From positions 1 through 6,606 of the forward strand of contig JAGWKJ010000134.1 of NCBI GenBank assembly GCA_028865375.1: DNA of 6,606 nucleotides, given 5' to 3'. The DNA comes from Hyphomicrobiales bacterium. GTDB taxonomy: Bacteria > Pseudomonadota > Alphaproteobacteria > Rhizobiales > Beijerinckiaceae. This document shows, one piece after another, positions 5,474-6,606 of the stretch. The notes below the pieces were generated by a model. That model was not told the DNA's origin, searched no databases, and saw only the letters and a list, made by a program, of their open reading frames with translations. Position 1 is the stretch's first letter. Every line of letters starts with the position of its first letter. The position numbers were made by a program, and so were the translations under genes.

Positions 5474-6259
5474 TCACCGCATGATCCACGCCCGGATCGG
5501 GTTCGACGGCTCGAGCGCGAGCTTGGCCGCCATCAGGCAGGACGCGACGGCGATGGCGGGGCGGACGAACTTCGCCCCGCCGCCGAGCGCGATGCGCGCG
5601 CCGATCCGCGCGCCGGCGAATTGCGCCGCGCCCATCGCAAGCCCGGCGACCCAGGCGATGTGGCCGCCAAGCGCGAACACGCACAGCGCGCCGAAGTTGC
5701 TCGCGAAGTTACACAATCGGCCCGAGCCGATGCCGCCCATCAGCGCGCGGCCGAGATAGCCGAGGAACAGGATGGCGAAGAACGAACCGGCGCCCGGCCC
5801 GAACACGCCGTCGTAAAAGCCGACGAGGCCCGCGCCCGCCACGCCCAGCCGTTCGCGCGCGAGCGAACGCACGTGGTCATGGTGACTCGGCGCCGGACCG
5901 AAGACGAAATAGGCCGCCACCGCGACCAGCAGCGCGGGCAGCGCGGCGCGCATCGCGTCCACCGGGGCATAAGGCAGGCAGAGCGCGCCGGCGAGCGCGC
6001 CCAGCCCCGAAGCGACGGCGAACGGCGCCGTGCCGGCGAAATCGACCTTGCCGGCGCGCGCGAAGGAATAGCTGGCCGAGCCCGAGCCGAACACGCCGCC
6101 GAGCTTGTTGGTCGCCACCGTGGCCACCGGATCGAGCCCGGCGAGCGCCAGCGCCGGCACGGTGATGAGCCCGCCGCCGCCCGCGAAGGCGTCGAGCGTC
6201 GCGGCCACGAAGGCTGCGGCCGCCAACGCCGCGATGGCGGCAGGCGAAAGCGCGGTCAT
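5474..6259 (-). CDS. TSUP-family (TauE/SafE, YfcA-like) membrane permease
   Basis: A 261-residue polytopic inner-membrane protein of the TSUP family, whose members are proposed to export or import sulfite, sulfoacetate, taurine-related compounds or other small organic anions; the substrate here is unknown. About seven or eight hydrophobic segments are visible. The N-terminal TM1 is followed by the family signature TLDAFAGGGGLITVPALALAG. TNKLGGVFGSGSASYSFARAGKVD comes next. In the second half the internal repeat recurs as GFYDGVFGPGAGSFFAILFLGYLG and FASNFGALCVFALGGHIAW. The gene starts with ATG at 6259, whose ATGA overlaps the stop of the upstream enoyl-CoA hydratase gene by four bases, and no clear ribosome site precedes it, so it probably depends on coupled translation. 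Larger frames reading through 6403 extend into the hydratase gene and are not real starts. Its 3' end converges on the flavoreductase gene. Confidence 0.92.
   Translation of the reverse strand: MTALSPAAIAALAAAAFVAATLDAFAGGGGLITVPALALAGLDPVATVATNKLGGVFGSGSASYSFARAGKVDFAGTAPFAVASGLGALAGALCLPYAPVDAMRAALPALLVAVAAYFVFGPAPSHHDHVRSLARERLGVAGAGLVGFYDGVFGPGAGSFFAILFLGYLGRALMGGIGSGRLCNFASNFGALCVFALGGHIAWVAGLAMGAAQFAGARIGARIALGGGAKFVRPAIAVASCLMAAKLALEPSNPIRAWIMR
6256..6259 (-). promoter_or_regulatory. ATGA stop-start overlap (translational coupling)
   Basis: On the minus strand the four bases ATGA hold both the ATG of the permease (6259-6257) and the TGA of the enoyl-CoA hydratase (6258-6256). The lack of a clear Shine-Dalgarno before this ATG suggests that ribosomes finishing the hydratase re-initiate on the permease. 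Confidence 0.8.
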
Positions 6260-6606
6260 CGGTGCTTGAACGCGGGCGCGCGCTTCTCCGCGAACGCGGT
6301 CATGCCCTCCCTGCAGTCTTCGAGCGCGAAGGCGGAATGGAACACGCGCCGCTCGAACCGCACGCCCTCGGCGAGCGTGGTCTCGAACGCGCGGCCGACA
6401 CATTCCTTGATCATCATCGCGACCGGCAGCGACATCGAGGCGATCGTCGCGGCGGTCTTCAGCGCTTCGGCGAGGAGCGCGTCGGCGGGCACGACGCGGG
6501 CGACCAGGCCCGCGCGCTCGGCCTCGGCGGCGTCCATCATGCGGCCGGTCAGGCAGAGGTCCATCGCCTTGGCCTTGCCGACCGCGCGCGTCAGCCGTTG
6601 CGTGCC
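6256..6606 (-). CDS. Enoyl-CoA hydratase/isomerase family protein, C-terminal part (5' end outside window)
   Basis: This is a crotonase-superfamily enzyme, probably hydrating enoyl-CoA thioesters in fatty-acid, aromatic or amino-acid breakdown. Only the last 116 residues lie in the window; the complete protein is normally about 260. The visible part starts with GTQRLTRAVGKAKAMDLCLT, the conserved segment just after the catalytic region. Next come AERAGLVARVVP and the C-terminal helices with a long amphipathic stretch. It ends EDCREGMTAFAEKRAPAFKHR, the standard tail of FadB/PaaF-type hydratases. The two catalytic glutamates fall upstream of the edge, so activity cannot be judged and hydratase versus isomerase versus other crotonase members cannot be settled. 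An internal ATG at 6564 is not the start, because recognisable family sequence continues before it. The stop overlaps the permease start (ATGA). Confidence 0.9.
   Translation of the reverse strand, partial: GTQRLTRAVGKAKAMDLCLTGRMMDAAEAERAGLVARVVPADALLAEALKTAATIASMSLPVAMMIKECVGRAFETTLAEGVRFERRVFHSAFALEDCREGMTAFAEKRAPAFKHR

Noticed and set aside
5474..6403. Longer version of the permease starting at 6403
   Set aside because: The extra N-terminus is the enoyl-CoA hydratase gene read in another frame; the ATG at 6259 begins right before the first membrane segment and overlaps the hydratase stop.
1..6606. A defence, mobile or biosynthetic system hidden in the window
   Set aside because: I looked for transposases, terminal repeats, toxin-antitoxin pairs, nucleases, reverse transcriptases, direct repeat arrays and tRNA-like folds and saw none; gene content is housekeeping and composition is uniform.

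Overview
The window is ordinary chromosomal sequence from a high-GC (visibly around two-thirds G+C or more) Gram-negative bacterium. An alphaproteobacterium is the best fit, perhaps Hyphomicrobiales or Rhodospirillales. The reasons are a TolA C-terminal domain with the two-cysteine alphaproteobacterial pattern, a tolA-tolB pair, a small lipoprotein resembling the RT0821/Lpp0805 (17-kDa surface antigen) group placed divergently from pdxH, and the codon and GC style. This assignment is inferred from sequence character only. I see no RNA gene, CRISPR array, insertion sequence, prophage remnant or foreign-looking base composition.

Layout, left to right. (a) 2-1877, plus strand: the 3' part of tolA (its N-terminus lies off the left edge) and complete tolB, one base apart; this is part of the Tol-Pal envelope machine, but pal does not follow. 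(b) 1983-2423, plus: ohr, an organic hydroperoxide reductase. (c) 4258-2442, minus: a three-gene same-strand run in the order pdxH, a 59-residue orphan protein, and a Tat-type exported metallophosphoesterase. The last gene converges on ohr across a perfect 10-bp inverted repeat that contains both stop codons. (d) 4348-4785, plus: a small lipoprotein divergent from pdxH. (e) 4903-5463, plus: an NADPH-dependent FMN reductase-like flavoprotein. (f) 6606-5474, minus: the 3' part of an enoyl-CoA hydratase gene, then a TSUP-family membrane permease overlapping it by ATGA; the permease converges on the FMN reductase with a 10-bp gap.

The genes do not form one pathway. They group as envelope integrity (TolA, TolB, the lipoprotein, the exported phosphoesterase), flavin and redox metabolism (Ohr, PdxH, FMN reductase) and an acyl-CoA enzyme coupled to a permease. 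No stretch of more than about 120 bases lacks a gene; the longest gap is 4786-4902. I found no convincing new multi-gene system. The points most worth checking are the stop-spanning inverted repeat, the small orphan protein, the missing pal after tolB, the twin-arginine-like TolB leader and the coupled hydratase-permease pair.
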